Positions 1-5,831 of a stretch of DNA of 7,221 nucleotides are shown piece by piece. The notes beneath the pieces were generated by a model. The model made no database searches. It was not told where the DNA came from and saw only the letters and a list, made by a program, of their open reading frames with translations. The translations under genes were made by a program, and so were the position numbers. Each line of letters begins with the position of its first letter. Within the stretch, counting starts at the first letter, position 1. Source of the stretch: Sulfurovum sp. bin170 (lineage in GTDB: Bacteria; Campylobacterota; Campylobacteria; Campylobacterales; Sulfurovaceae); contig NZ_JAACKB010000106.1 in assembly GCF_010892395.1 (NCBI RefSeq), positions 1 through 7,221 on the forward strand, in the 5' to 3' direction.

Positions 1-1
1 C

Positions 2-76
2 GTTTCCTTATATGCAATTTGCATTTTCGGAATCGGCGTGTTTACACCCGAACTATTTGGTTCAAAAAAAGCTTAA
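2..76 (+). CDS. C-terminal fragment of an upstream gene, probably a membrane protein
   Basis: The frame starting at base 2 is open to a TAA at 74-76 and gives 24 residues: a hydrophobic run (YAICIFGIGVF) followed by TPELFG and a basic tail SKKA. This looks like the last transmembrane helix and cytoplasmic tail of a multi-spanning protein. A NuoN-like antiporter subunit of complex I is one possibility, but the fragment is too short to identify. It runs toward mraY, so the two genes are convergent, and a copy of the dispersed repeat starts seven bases after its stop. The frame is too short for coding potential to be certain. Confidence 0.5.
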   Translation, partial: VSLYAICIFGIGVFTPELFGSKKA

Positions 77-82
77 TTCATT

Positions 83-150
83 GGCATTGGACTTTAGTCA
101 CGAATATAACGAGACTGAAGCCATCGGTTCCTAGTTTTGAAAGATGTCTA
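83..150 (-). repeat. Dispersed paired-hairpin repeat, copy A
   Basis: The core is 83-134, and a right flank to about 152 is shared with copy D. Strand is assigned by the conserved CTAGG foot, which reads on the minus strand here. The core can form two hairpins. One is GAC (90-92), loop TTTA, GTC (97-99), with a bulged A100 and outer pairs. The other is CGA-GAC (110-115), loop TGAA, GCC (120-122), bulged A123, TCG (124-126); its A114/C121 pair is a mismatch on this strand but G-T on the other. Relative to the other copies the left arm lacks two bases. The flank after CTAG matches copy D over about 20 bases with one change (A to T at the AGATGTC position). No matching left terminal repeat is seen. 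It lies between the convergent 3' ends of the upstream gene and mraY. Confidence 0.85.
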
Positions 151-168
151 TTTTAATAGGAATTATAT

Positions 169-1236
169 CTATCGAATCTTTAATGTAATGAGTGCGACTA
201 GATTTGATAGGATTGAAATCATCCAGAAACGGACGATAATTTTGTTCTCTGCCCACTTTTTCATCTCGAAGTGGTGGTGGATTGGTGCCATGAGAAAGAC
301 TCGTTTTTTTCTTAGTTTATAGCTTCCTATCTGCAGAATGACCGAGATGGTTTCGATTACGAAGATAAGCCCGATGAGAACTAGTAGAACCTCACTTTTT
401 CCCACAATAGCAAGATATGCGATGATTCCACCTATTGCTAGAGAGCCTGTATCTCCCATGAAAATCTCTGCTGGATAGCAGTTGTACCAGAGGAAACCAA
501 GCAATGCACCTGAGAGGGTTACTGCTAGGATGGTAAGCTCTCCGACCCCTTTGATATTTGGCATGTGTAGATAGCCTGAAAAGATGGCGTGACCTGTTAC
601 ATAGATGATGATTGCAAGAGTGGATAGGGCAACGATTGATGGGACTGTGGCTAGACCATCAAGTCCATCGGTTAGGTTAACAGCATTGGTTGTTGCAAGA
701 AAAACTAAAATCCAAAAAGGGACGGCAGAGATACCCATATCAAGGACTGCACCTTTGAAGAATGGGATATAGAGTGTTGTTGGAAAGTCTGCGACATAGA
801 CTAGAAACAGGGAGACCCCAATTCCAACAATAGCTTGAAGAATTAGTTTTCCTCTGCTTGTCAATCCTTGGAGGTTATCCCCTGTCAAGATTTTCCCAAG
901 GTCATCCTTGAAGCCTACTAGACCAAATCCTATGATAGTCATCACTCCACCAAGAATATGTGGATTTGACATATCGGCTGTCAATAAAACACCTATTAGT
1001 GTGGCAATAACAAAAACTGCTCCCCCCATGGTTGGAGTATTCTGTTTACTGGCATGATTTGGAACATATTTATTGATTGGTTGTTGGGCTTTTCTTGCGA
1101 CTGCCCAAGATATAAATCTAGGTAATATGTAGAGAGTGAGAAAGAAAGCGATAAAGAAACCAAAACCTGCACGAACAGATATGTATTGCAGAATATGTAG
1201 CTTTAGATTAAAAAATTCATATAACAAGTATAACAT
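169..1236 (-). CDS. mraY: Phospho-N-acetylmuramoyl-pentapeptide-transferase (MraY)
   Basis: This integral membrane enzyme transfers phospho-MurNAc-pentapeptide from UDP to undecaprenyl phosphate, giving lipid I, the first membrane step of peptidoglycan synthesis. The 355 residues match the usual length (about 360) and hydrophobic multi-helix profile. The family motifs occur in order: MLYLLYEF at the N-terminus, [12 protein letters not shown] (61-72), GFKDD with the catalytic-region aspartates 111-112, [10 protein letters not shown] near 190, an MGDTGS loop near 260 and APIHHHFE near 317. The MLYLLYEF start is typical of the family, so ATG at 1234-1236 is accepted although no strong Shine-Dalgarno is seen. 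The gene diverges from gpmI. The murD gene often found beside mraY in relatives is not immediately downstream; a convergent gene end and a repeat are there instead. No frameshift or lost motif was seen. Confidence 0.98.
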   Translation of the reverse strand: MLYLLYEFFNLKLHILQYISVRAGFGFFIAFFLTLYILPRFISWAVARKAQQPINKYVPNHASKQNTPTMGGAVFVIATLIGVLLTADMSNPHILGGVMTIIGFGLVGFKDDLGKILTGDNLQGLTSRGKLILQAIVGIGVSLFLVYVADFPTTLYIPFFKGAVLDMGISAVPFWILVFLATTNAVNLTDGLDGLATVPSIVALSTLAIIIYVTGHAIFSGYLHMPNIKGVGELTILAVTLSGALLGFLWYNCYPAEIFMGDTGSLAIGGIIAYLAIVGKSEVLLVLIGLIFVIETISVILQIGSYKLRKKRVFLMAPIHHHFEMKKWAENKIIVRFWMISILSNLVALITLKIR

Positions 1237-1288
1237 AGTAGAAAAAACCCCAATTTTAAGTAGATAAGTGTTATTTTACTCAAAATTT

Positions 1289-1294
1289 TATAAA
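1289..1294 (+). promoter_or_regulatory. Candidate -10 element for gpmI
   Basis: TATAAA lies 17 bases before the gpmI ATG in the 75-base region between divergent mraY and gpmI, preceded by T-rich sequence (TTATTTTACTC). Campylobacterota sigma-70 promoters commonly have a -10 with upstream T-tracts and a poor -35, which fits. The mraY promoter must lie in the same stretch on the other strand, but no single hexamer there stands out. Confidence 0.35.
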
Positions 1295-1311
1295 GATAGG
1301 GTCAAACTTAG

Positions 1312-2793
1312 ATGAAGATTCAAAAAACTATTTTAATTATCACTGATGGTATAGGTTGTAAGCCTGATAGTGAGTGTAATGCTTTTAGAGATGCGATTAA
1401 ACCGACATTTGATAAATTGCTAAAAGAGACACCAAAAGCACTCATCTCAACTCATGGTTTGAGCGTTGGTTTGCCAGAGGGTCAGATGGGCAATTCAGAA
1501 GTTGGGCATATGACAATCGGGGCTGGACGAATTTTGTATCAAGATTTGGTTAAGGTCTCATTGGCGATTGAAGATGGAAGCATAGAGCAGAATGAGGCAC
1601 TAAATAGTACGCTAAATAAAAGTGAGAGGGTTCATATTATTGGACTACTTAGTGATGGTGGGGTGCATTCTCATATAAAACATATTATAGGTTTGGCAAA
1701 ACTCTCAAAAGCTAGAGGGAAAAAGGTCTTTTTGCATCTTATAACTGATGGGCGAGATGTATCTCCAACCTCTGCCAAAACTTTCGTAAAGCAGATAGAG
1801 GATATTTGTGATGAAGATATATCTATCGCTACTATTGGTGGACGATTTTATACTATGGATAGAGATAATAGGTGGGATAGAGTTGAGATGGGCTATGTTG
1901 CAATTGCCACAGGAATGAGATTTACCTCACTTAGCATTCAGAGATATATTGACCATAGCTATGAGCAAAAAGAGTATGATGAGTTTATTAAGCCTGTAGC
2001 TTTTGATAATTATAATGGTATGGAAGATGGTGATGCTGTTATTATGGCAAATTTCCGTTCTGATAGAGTTCGAGAGATAACAACAGCTCTTGGTGATAAA
2101 AATTTCAATGCTTTTGAGAGAGATTATATCAAACTTAATATTGTAACCATGACACAGTATGATGCCTCATTCCTATATCCCGTGATGTTTAGAAAAGAGG
2201 TTCCAAAGAATACTTTGGCAGAGGTTATAAGTGATGCAAAACTGACACAACTTCATACAGCAGAGACTGAAAAATATGCTCATGTTACTTTCTTTTTCAA
2301 TGGTGGAGTAGAGGAGCCAATGATAGGTGAGAGTAGAGTTCTTATTCCTAGTCCTGATGTCAAGACCTATGATATGAAACCAGAGATGTCAGCACCAGAG
2401 GTTGGAGAGGCAGTTCGGACTGGAATGGATGAGGGTTATGACCTTGTAATTGTCAATTTTGCCAATGGTGATATGGTTGGTCACACAGGAGACTACAATG
2501 CTGCTCGTTTGGCAGTCTCTGCTGTTGATTTGGAGATTGGAAAGATTATAGAGAGAGCTAGAGAGAGAGACTATTCTATTGTTTTGACCTCTGACCATGG
2601 AAACTGTGAAGAGATGAAGGATAGCGATGGGAATATGTTGACAAATCACACAGTTGGTGAGGTTTGGTGTTATATTGTGGCAAGAAATGTCATAAAGGTT
2701 AACAGAGGAGGAGGGTTAAATAACATTGCTCCTACAGTATTAAACATAATGGGGTTACCAATTCCAAAGGAGATGGATAAATCTCTGATTTAG
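1312..2793 (+). CDS. gpmI: 2,3-bisphosphoglycerate-independent phosphoglycerate mutase (iPGM)
   Basis: This cytosolic Mn-dependent enzyme interconverts 3- and 2-phosphoglycerate in glycolysis/gluconeogenesis through a phosphoserine intermediate. At 493 residues it is slightly shorter than the usual ~510. Visible family residues are D12 in ITDG, the nucleophile S62 in GQMGNSEVGH, SDGGVHSH and ITDGRDVSP in the transferase domain, GGRFYTMDRDNRWDR, NFRSDRVRE, D387 and H391 in NGDMVGHTGD, D428-H429 in TSDHGN and H446 in TNHT. The metal and substrate sites therefore look complete. The ATG at 1312 gives the expected MKIQKTILIITDG N-terminus; only a weak purine-rich RBS (ATAGGG) lies upstream. It diverges from mraY, and its stop is 91 bases before the following small gene. 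Confidence 0.98.
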   Translation: MKIQKTILIITDGIGCKPDSECNAFRDAIKPTFDKLLKETPKALISTHGLSVGLPEGQMGNSEVGHMTIGAGRILYQDLVKVSLAIEDGSIEQNEALNSTLNKSERVHIIGLLSDGGVHSHIKHIIGLAKLSKARGKKVFLHLITDGRDVSPTSAKTFVKQIEDICDEDISIATIGGRFYTMDRDNRWDRVEMGYVAIATGMRFTSLSIQRYIDHSYEQKEYDEFIKPVAFDNYNGMEDGDAVIMANFRSDRVREITTALGDKNFNAFERDYIKLNIVTMTQYDASFLYPVMFRKEVPKNTLAEVISDAKLTQLHTAETEKYAHVTFFFNGGVEEPMIGESRVLIPSPDVKTYDMKPEMSAPEVGEAVRTGMDEGYDLVIVNFANGDMVGHTGDYNAARLAVSAVDLEIGKIIERARERDYSIVLTSDHGNCEEMKDSDGNMLTNHTVGEVWCYIVARNVIKVNRGGGLNNIAPTVLNIMGLPIPKEMDKSLI

Positions 2794-2884
2794 TTAGATA
2801 ATTTATGAGGTTTTATGCTTGTATTTGATATTATATAAAAATGTTATTTTATATTTGGCAGGTCGAGGAATAAAGGGGTTAGTT

Positions 2885-3229
2885 ATGATGGATAAGATGA
2901 TAAAGGAGTCGGTTGCAACTCTTTTTTGTCATGCAATTAAGTTGGATGATAAAGATATGAGAGTTGAGCAACCTATATTTTGTCGCTTTATGGGACAAGA
3001 TTTTGATTGTAATAGTGAAGATGCAAAGAATCTTTTGAATGAGATTATGCAGAGAGAAGATGAAAATATTGATACACATATATCGATTGTGAGTAATGCT
3101 TTGCATAATGAACCATATAAAAAGATGAATATTTTAAAGCAGTTAAATCATATTATATTTAAAAGTAAGATGAGAGATGAGGATTATGACTATTTTGACA
3201 AGGTGAAAAGCTCTTTTTTTGCTCGATAG
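2885..3229 (+). CDS. Small TerB-like helical protein, paralogue 1
   Basis: A 114-residue soluble, probably all-helical protein. I do not recognise a named gene. The N-terminal pattern (hydrophobic helix, KLDDKD, then an acidic/E-containing helix) resembles TerB/DjlA-N-type helical domains linked to metal or membrane stress, but this is fold-level resemblance only. It is a clear paralogue of the gene at 3837: by eye a little over half the residues are identical, including KESVA-LFC, IKLD, FCRFM, VDTHISI/IDTHISI, SNAL, ILKQ, EDYD and FDKVK. C14 and C32 of the shared numbering and two histidines (THIS, NH) are kept in both. The start is ATG 2885 or 2888: AAGGGG at 2873-2878 is well spaced, and the paralogue starts at the equivalent of 2888. 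A longer frame from TTG 2819 lacks support. It converges with the hemerythrin gene. Confidence 0.88.
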   Translation: MMDKMIKESVATLFCHAIKLDDKDMRVEQPIFCRFMGQDFDCNSEDAKNLLNEIMQREDENIDTHISIVSNALHNEPYKKMNILKQLNHIIFKSKMRDEDYDYFDKVKSSFFAR

Positions 3230-3241
3230 TTTTTTGCAAAA

Positions 3242-3295
3242 CTAGGAAACGAAAACTTTAGTTTCGTCTCTTTCGGGGTTAAAGCCTCCGATTCC
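3242..3295 (+). repeat. Dispersed paired-hairpin repeat, copy B
   Basis: A 54-base copy starting at CTAGG and ending GATTCC, between the convergent TerB-like and hemerythrin genes. Hairpin one is CGA (3250-3252), bulged A3253, AAC (3254-3256), loop TTTA, GTT-TCG (3261-3266). Hairpin two is TCGG-GGT (3273-3279), loop TAAA, GCC (3284-3286), bulged T3287, CCGA (3288-3291). The AAC/GTT stem replaces GGC/GCC of copies C and D by two paired changes. The left and right halves no longer pair well with each other, so the two short hairpins, not one long stem, are the preserved structure here. Confidence 0.85.
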
Positions 3296-3297
3296 AT

Positions 3298-3323
3298 GTA
3301 ACTCTTTATGTGAGTTACTTTTT
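3298..3323 (+). terminator. Rho-independent terminator after the first TerB-like gene
   Basis: GTAACTC (3298-3304), a 7-base loop and GAGTTAC (3312-3318) form a perfect 7-bp stem followed by TTTTT (3319-3323) on the + strand. It sits directly after repeat copy B, 68 bases past the TerB-like stop codon. Its right arm covers the hemerythrin stop codon (3315-3317), so it terminates into the opposing gene's end. No T-run follows on the minus strand, so it is unidirectional. Confidence 0.65.
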
Positions 3324-3713
3324 AGTCTCAATAAACTTCTTATATTTCATATCTTCATTTATGACATGTTCAACTAACCAAGTTGCTACAAACTCTCCTA
3401 TATCTTTGATATGTGTCTCTTTATCTATACCAACACATAACTCTTTGAGTTTGTCATTGAATTTAAGATGCTGTCCAATATGCTCTTCAAGACCAGGGAA
3501 CCCCTCCTCTTGTATATACATCTCTTCATATATAAAGTGCTCAATACTATAGTCATTGAGTGCCATAAATAGTTCTCTAAAGTGTTCATTGTCATCTACA
3601 CCTGCTTCTACCAGTTTGTAAATCTCATTTGAGAGGTCAAATAGTCCCTTGTGTTGCTTATCAATCTCTATCTCTCCCATAGAGTAAGCGTCTTTCCATT
3701 GTAGTAGTTTCAT
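3315..3713 (-). CDS. Single-domain bacteriohemerythrin
   Basis: A 132-residue non-heme di-iron O2-binding protein of the bacteriohemerythrin family. From the chosen start, all seven expected iron ligands are present at family spacing: H21 (DKQHKGLF), H59 and E63 (EHFIYEE), H78 and H82 (HIGQH), H116 and D121 (HVINED). The W6 and G-EID-QH start of the family is also present. There is no signal peptide or membrane segment, so it is cytosolic; oxygen binding, sensing or delivery is the family role, and the exact job is unknown. ATG at 3711-3713 is chosen because the family begins MKLLQWKD and a GGGA-type RBS precedes it. The frame is open 16 codons further, but that would run through the inverted repeat and -10 element. 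It lies inverted between two TerB-like paralogues. Confidence 0.95.
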   Translation of the reverse strand: MKLLQWKDAYSMGEIEIDKQHKGLFDLSNEIYKLVEAGVDDNEHFRELFMALNDYSIEHFIYEEMYIQEEGFPGLEEHIGQHLKFNDKLKELCVGIDKETHIKDIGEFVATWLVEHVINEDMKYKKFIETKK

Positions 3714-3730
3714 TGTTTTTTCCCGATAGT

Positions 3731-3767
3731 TTATAAGTGTTATAGTATATTTTAATAACACTTATAA
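3731..3767. promoter_or_regulatory. 13-bp inverted-repeat operator around the hemerythrin promoter
   Basis: TTATAAGTGTTAT (3731-3743) and ATAACACTTATAA (3755-3767) are perfect inverted copies separated by 11 bases. The spacer contains, on the minus strand, TATACT (3744-3749), a good -10 for the hemerythrin gene, with transcription expected to start near 3737. Each arm is itself a small palindrome (ATAA-GTG-TTAT), so it could hold two dimers or one large one. The 15-mer TTATAAGTGTTATAG agrees with the Bacillus PerR/Fur-type consensus TTATAATnATTATAA at 11 of 14 defined positions. That resemblance is only suggestive in AT-rich DNA. Confidence 0.55.
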
Positions 3768-3798
3768 CAGTATTAAATGTGTGCTTTTTAATCATTAT

Positions 3799-3807
3799 TG
3801 TGATAAT
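3799..3807 (+). promoter_or_regulatory. Candidate extended -10 promoter for the second TerB-like gene
   Basis: TGTGATAAT contains a TG extension and a GATAAT hexamer, preceded by T-rich sequence (GCTTTTTAATC). It is 29 bases before the ATG at 3837. The inverted-repeat operator lies about 32 bases upstream, so one regulator could act on both divergent genes. Confidence 0.4.
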
Positions 3808-3836
3808 ATGGTATATAAACTATATAGGAGTTTCTA

Positions 3837-4181
3837 ATGGACAGTATGCTAAAAGAGTCTGTTGCCGCACTATTTTGTTATGTGATAAAACTTGATAATA
3901 AAAATGTGGACAGAGAGAGACCGCTTTTTTGTCGTTTTATGCAACAAAATTTTGATTATCCTTGTGAAGATTTGAGTAAACTTTACTATGAGTTATTGGA
4001 GCAGGAGTATAATGTGGATACACATATATCTATTATCTCCAATGCTTTAATCAACAAAACTTATGAGAAAGTTAGTATCTTAAAACAGATTAATCACCTC
4101 ATAATTAAAGATAATCCTCATACAGAAGATTATGATATTTTTGATAAAGTAAAAAAGGCTTTTGGTTTATCCCAAGATTAA
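3837..4181 (+). CDS. Small TerB-like helical protein, paralogue 2
   Basis: A 114-residue cytosolic, probably all-helical protein, paralogous to the gene at 2885 (a little over half identical by eye, one single-residue gap). Shared blocks are KESVA-LFC, IKLD-K, P-FCRFM-Q-FD, DTHISI-SNAL, Y-K--ILKQ-NH and EDYD-FDKVK. IKLDNKNVDRERPLF resembles the helix-loop-helix of TerB-type domains (acidic residue, small hydrophilic turn, E/R-rich second helix), but no function can be assigned from this. The start is clear: TAGGAG at 3825-3830 lies six bases before ATG. It diverges from the hemerythrin gene across the inverted-repeat operator, and is separated from fabG by 45 bases with no convincing terminator, so read-through into fabG is possible. 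Confidence 0.9.
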   Translation: MDSMLKESVAALFCYVIKLDNKNVDRERPLFCRFMQQNFDYPCEDLSKLYYELLEQEYNVDTHISIISNALINKTYEKVSILKQINHLIIKDNPHTEDYDIFDKVKKAFGLSQD

Positions 4182-4226
4182 TGGCTTTTTGAATACAATA
4201 CTCAAATTTTACACAAAAGGGTAATG

Positions 4227-4970
4227 ATGAAGTTCCGCGGTAAAAATGTACTGGTCACAGGTTCAAGTCGAGGTATTGGTGCAGAGATAGCTAAGAGTTT
4301 GGCAGGTTTTGGTCTAAAGGTATGGGTAAACTACAGAAGTGGTGAGGCTGAAGCTAAAGCTGTTCAGGCTGATATTATCGCTTCTGGTGGTGAAGCTGAG
4401 GTTATCGGTTTTGATGTAAGTGATGAGAAAGCTTTTGTGGATGCTATAAAAACCATTGTGGCGACCGATGGTGAAATCTCTTATCTTGTTAATAATGCTG
4501 GGATTACCAAAGACAAACTAGCAATTAGAATGAAGAGTGATGATTTTATGTCTGTAATCGAAGCGAATCTAAAATCAACATTTATCGGTTGTCGCGAGGC
4601 TGTTAAGGCGATGAGCAAAAAACGATTTGGCTCTGTAGTCAATATAGCTTCTATAGTAGGTGAGACAGGTAATGCTGGTCAGACCAACTACGCAGCTTCC
4701 AAAGGTGGAACGATTGCTATGACAAAATCATTTGCTATGGAGGCTGCACCTCGTGGGATTCGATTTAACAATATTACCCCAGGGTTTATTGCTACGGAGA
4801 TGACAAATGTGCTAAAAGATGAGCTTAAGGATGCTTTTACGGCTAGAATTCCTTTGGCTCGTTTTGGTGAGCCAAAAGAGGTGGCTGAGGCTGTTGCATT
4901 TTTGTTGAGTGACCACTCTTCATATATTACTGGTGAGACGCTGAAGGTTAATGGTGGGATGCTTATGTAA
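4227..4970 (+). CDS. fabG: 3-oxoacyl-[acyl-carrier-protein] reductase (FabG)
   Basis: This cytosolic classical short-chain dehydrogenase uses NADPH to reduce 3-oxoacyl-ACP in fatty acid elongation. The protein has 247 residues, the normal length. Counting from the upstream Met, the cofactor motif TGSSRGIG is at 12-19, NNAG at 90-93, and the catalytic set is N115, S143, Y156, K160 (YAASK). PGFIATEM and the C-terminal GETLKVNGGM follow the FabG pattern. ATG 4227 is preferred to ATG 4224 because AAAGGG ends at 4221, only two bases from the first ATG, and MKFRGKNVLVTG is the usual N-terminus. Other short-chain dehydrogenases share the core motifs, but similarity along the length and the mraY-gpmI neighbourhood support FabG. 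The acpP gene that commonly follows is absent here. Confidence 0.95.
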   Translation: MKFRGKNVLVTGSSRGIGAEIAKSLAGFGLKVWVNYRSGEAEAKAVQADIIASGGEAEVIGFDVSDEKAFVDAIKTIVATDGEISYLVNNAGITKDKLAIRMKSDDFMSVIEANLKSTFIGCREAVKAMSKKRFGSVVNIASIVGETGNAGQTNYAASKGGTIAMTKSFAMEAAPRGIRFNNITPGFIATEMTNVLKDELKDAFTARIPLARFGEPKEVAEAVAFLLSDHSSYITGETLKVNGGMLM

Positions 4971-4992
4971 TATGAGTAAACTTTTTTTGAAA

Positions 4993-5046
4993 CTAGGAAC
5001 CGATGGCTTTAGCCTCGTTATATTCGGGGCTGAAGCCTCCGATTCC
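4993..5046 (+). repeat. Dispersed paired-hairpin repeat, copy C
   Basis: A 54-base copy from CTAGGAACC to GATTCC in the 111-base gap between fabG and the regulator gene, the only copy between genes of the same direction. Hairpin one is CGA (5001-5003), bulged T5004, GGC, loop TTTA (5008-5011), GCC-TCG (5012-5017). Hairpin two is TCGG-GGC (5024-5030), loop TGAA, GCC (5035-5037), bulged T5038, CCGA (5039-5042). The two halves are also near-complementary, so one 19-bp imperfect stem is an alternative fold. It is nearest to the consensus. A T7 tract (4982-4988) precedes it. It could protect the fabG mRNA 3' end or separate it from the regulator transcript. Confidence 0.88.
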
Positions 5047-5064
5047 AAGAAATTTTCTAAGATT

Positions 5065-5070
5065 TATAGT
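5065..5070 (+). promoter_or_regulatory. Candidate -10 element for the first response regulator
   Basis: TATAGT lies 11 bases before ATG 5082, after an AT-rich stretch following repeat copy C. Transcription starting about seven bases later would leave almost no leader, consistent with the absence of a recognisable Shine-Dalgarno before 5082/5085. It is a single hexamer in AT-rich DNA. Confidence 0.27.
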
Positions 5071-5081
5071 AGAAAAAGTAA

Positions 5082-5735
5082 ATGATGAGTCAAAAAATCT
5101 TACTACTAGAAGATGACAAACTTTTTAATGAAACCATTGAAGACTTTTTAGAAGAGGAGGGGTATGAACTTCAAACAGCACTAGACCCCTATAGTGCTTT
5201 AGAAATCTCTTATGAGAGTCGATTTGACCTCTATCTCTTTGATGTCAATCTTCCTTATGAGAGTGGATTTGACCTACTTGAAAAACTCCGTGCTAGTGGA
5301 GATAAGACCCCAACTATATTTTTGACCTCTCGTGATGATAAAGCTTCGATGATAGAGGGTTTCGATAGTGGTGCGGATGATTATATGAAAAAACCTATTG
5401 ACCTTGATGAGCTTCTTTTGAGAATAAGAGCAGTTCTACGGCGACAGACTAGGGGTGATAGTATTGAGTTGGGTAAGTATCTGCTTGATTGTAATGCAAA
5501 GAGGATTTACTGTGACAGTGAACCCTTAAGTGTTACCAATAAAGCCGTGGAGCTTCTACTTCTGCTTGTACTTGCCAAAGGTGAGGTGGTTAGAGTTGAA
5601 GAGATAGAGGCACATCTATGGCATGTTAGCCAAGATGCTAGTTTGGGGGCTATTCGTGTCTATATTACTACTCTCAAAAAGTATTTTCCTGATAATATAG
5701 AGAATATTCGTGGGGTTGGGTATCGGTTTAAATAA
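5082..5735 (+). CDS. OmpR/PhoB-type response regulator, no adjacent kinase
   Basis: A 217-residue cytosolic DNA-binding regulator. The N-terminal receiver (about 5-118) has the acidic pair D11-D12, phosphoacceptor D54 (LYLFDVNLP), T82 (IFLTS) and K104 (KKP), so it should be phosphorylatable. The C-terminal winged helix (about 127-217) ends in the family signature NIRGVGYRFK, with a recognition helix around GAIRVYITTLKKYF. The effector half is somewhat short and Leu-rich (AVELLLLLVLAKGE). ATG 5082 and 5085 are adjacent; no clear RBS separates them, and MSQKILLLEDD from 5085 is as plausible. The gene is flanked by fabG and, convergently, by the NosL-like gene, so its sensor kinase must lie elsewhere. 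The regulon cannot be inferred from the protein. Confidence 0.93.
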   Translation: MMSQKILLLEDDKLFNETIEDFLEEEGYELQTALDPYSALEISYESRFDLYLFDVNLPYESGFDLLEKLRASGDKTPTIFLTSRDDKASMIEGFDSGADDYMKKPIDLDELLLRIRAVLRRQTRGDSIELGKYLLDCNAKRIYCDSEPLSVTNKAVELLLLLVLAKGEVVRVEEIEAHLWHVSQDASLGAIRVYITTLKKYFPDNIENIRGVGYRFK

Positions 5736-5738
5736 GAT

Positions 5739-5831
5739 TAGACTTCTTTCAAAACTTATTTGGAATCGGAGACTTTAGTCCCGAATATAACGAGGCTAAA
5801 GCCATCGCTTCCTAGTTTTGAAAGAAGTCTA
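5739..5831 (-). repeat. Dispersed repeat, copy D, complete with terminal inverted repeats
   Basis: This 93-base element fills almost the whole gap between the convergent regulator (stop 5735) and NosL-like gene (stop at 5832). The 54-base core (5762-5815) has hairpins TCGG-a-GAC-TTTA-GTC-CCGA (5766-5784) and CGA-GGC-TAAA-GCC-a-TCG (5791-5807). It is framed by perfect 18-bp terminal inverted repeats: TAGACTTCTTTCAAAACT (5739-5756) and its complement (5814-5831). The outermost bases are TA on both sides, as expected for TA target duplication by Tc1/mariner/IS630-type MITEs, although TA is common by chance. The long palindrome could also act as a two-way RNA 3'-end structure; no T-run follows on either strand. 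Strand is by the CTAGG foot. Confidence 0.88.

Noticed and set aside
137..322. Short + strand open frame overlapping the 3' end of mraY
   Set aside because: It lies antisense to the conserved MraY C-terminus, has no RBS and no recognisable protein pattern.
2389..2649. Minus-strand open frame inside gpmI
   Set aside because: It overlaps conserved metal-binding motifs of the mutase; a shadow frame.
2819..2884. N-terminal extension of the first TerB-like protein from a TTG codon
   Set aside because: The extension crosses AT-rich promoter-like sequence, has no RBS, and the paralogue starts at the equivalent of 2888 with a good RBS before 2885.
3310..3552. 80-codon + strand open frame opposite the hemerythrin gene
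   Set aside because: Low-complexity Ser/Leu-rich translation that is the antisense of conserved hemerythrin helices.
3714..3761. 16-codon upstream extension of hemerythrin
   Set aside because: It would read through the -10 element and inverted repeat; the family starts at MKLLQWKD with a nearby RBS.
83..5831. CRISPR array as an explanation for the repeats
   Set aside because: The four copies are kilobases apart, in both orientations, with no regular spacers and no cas genes.
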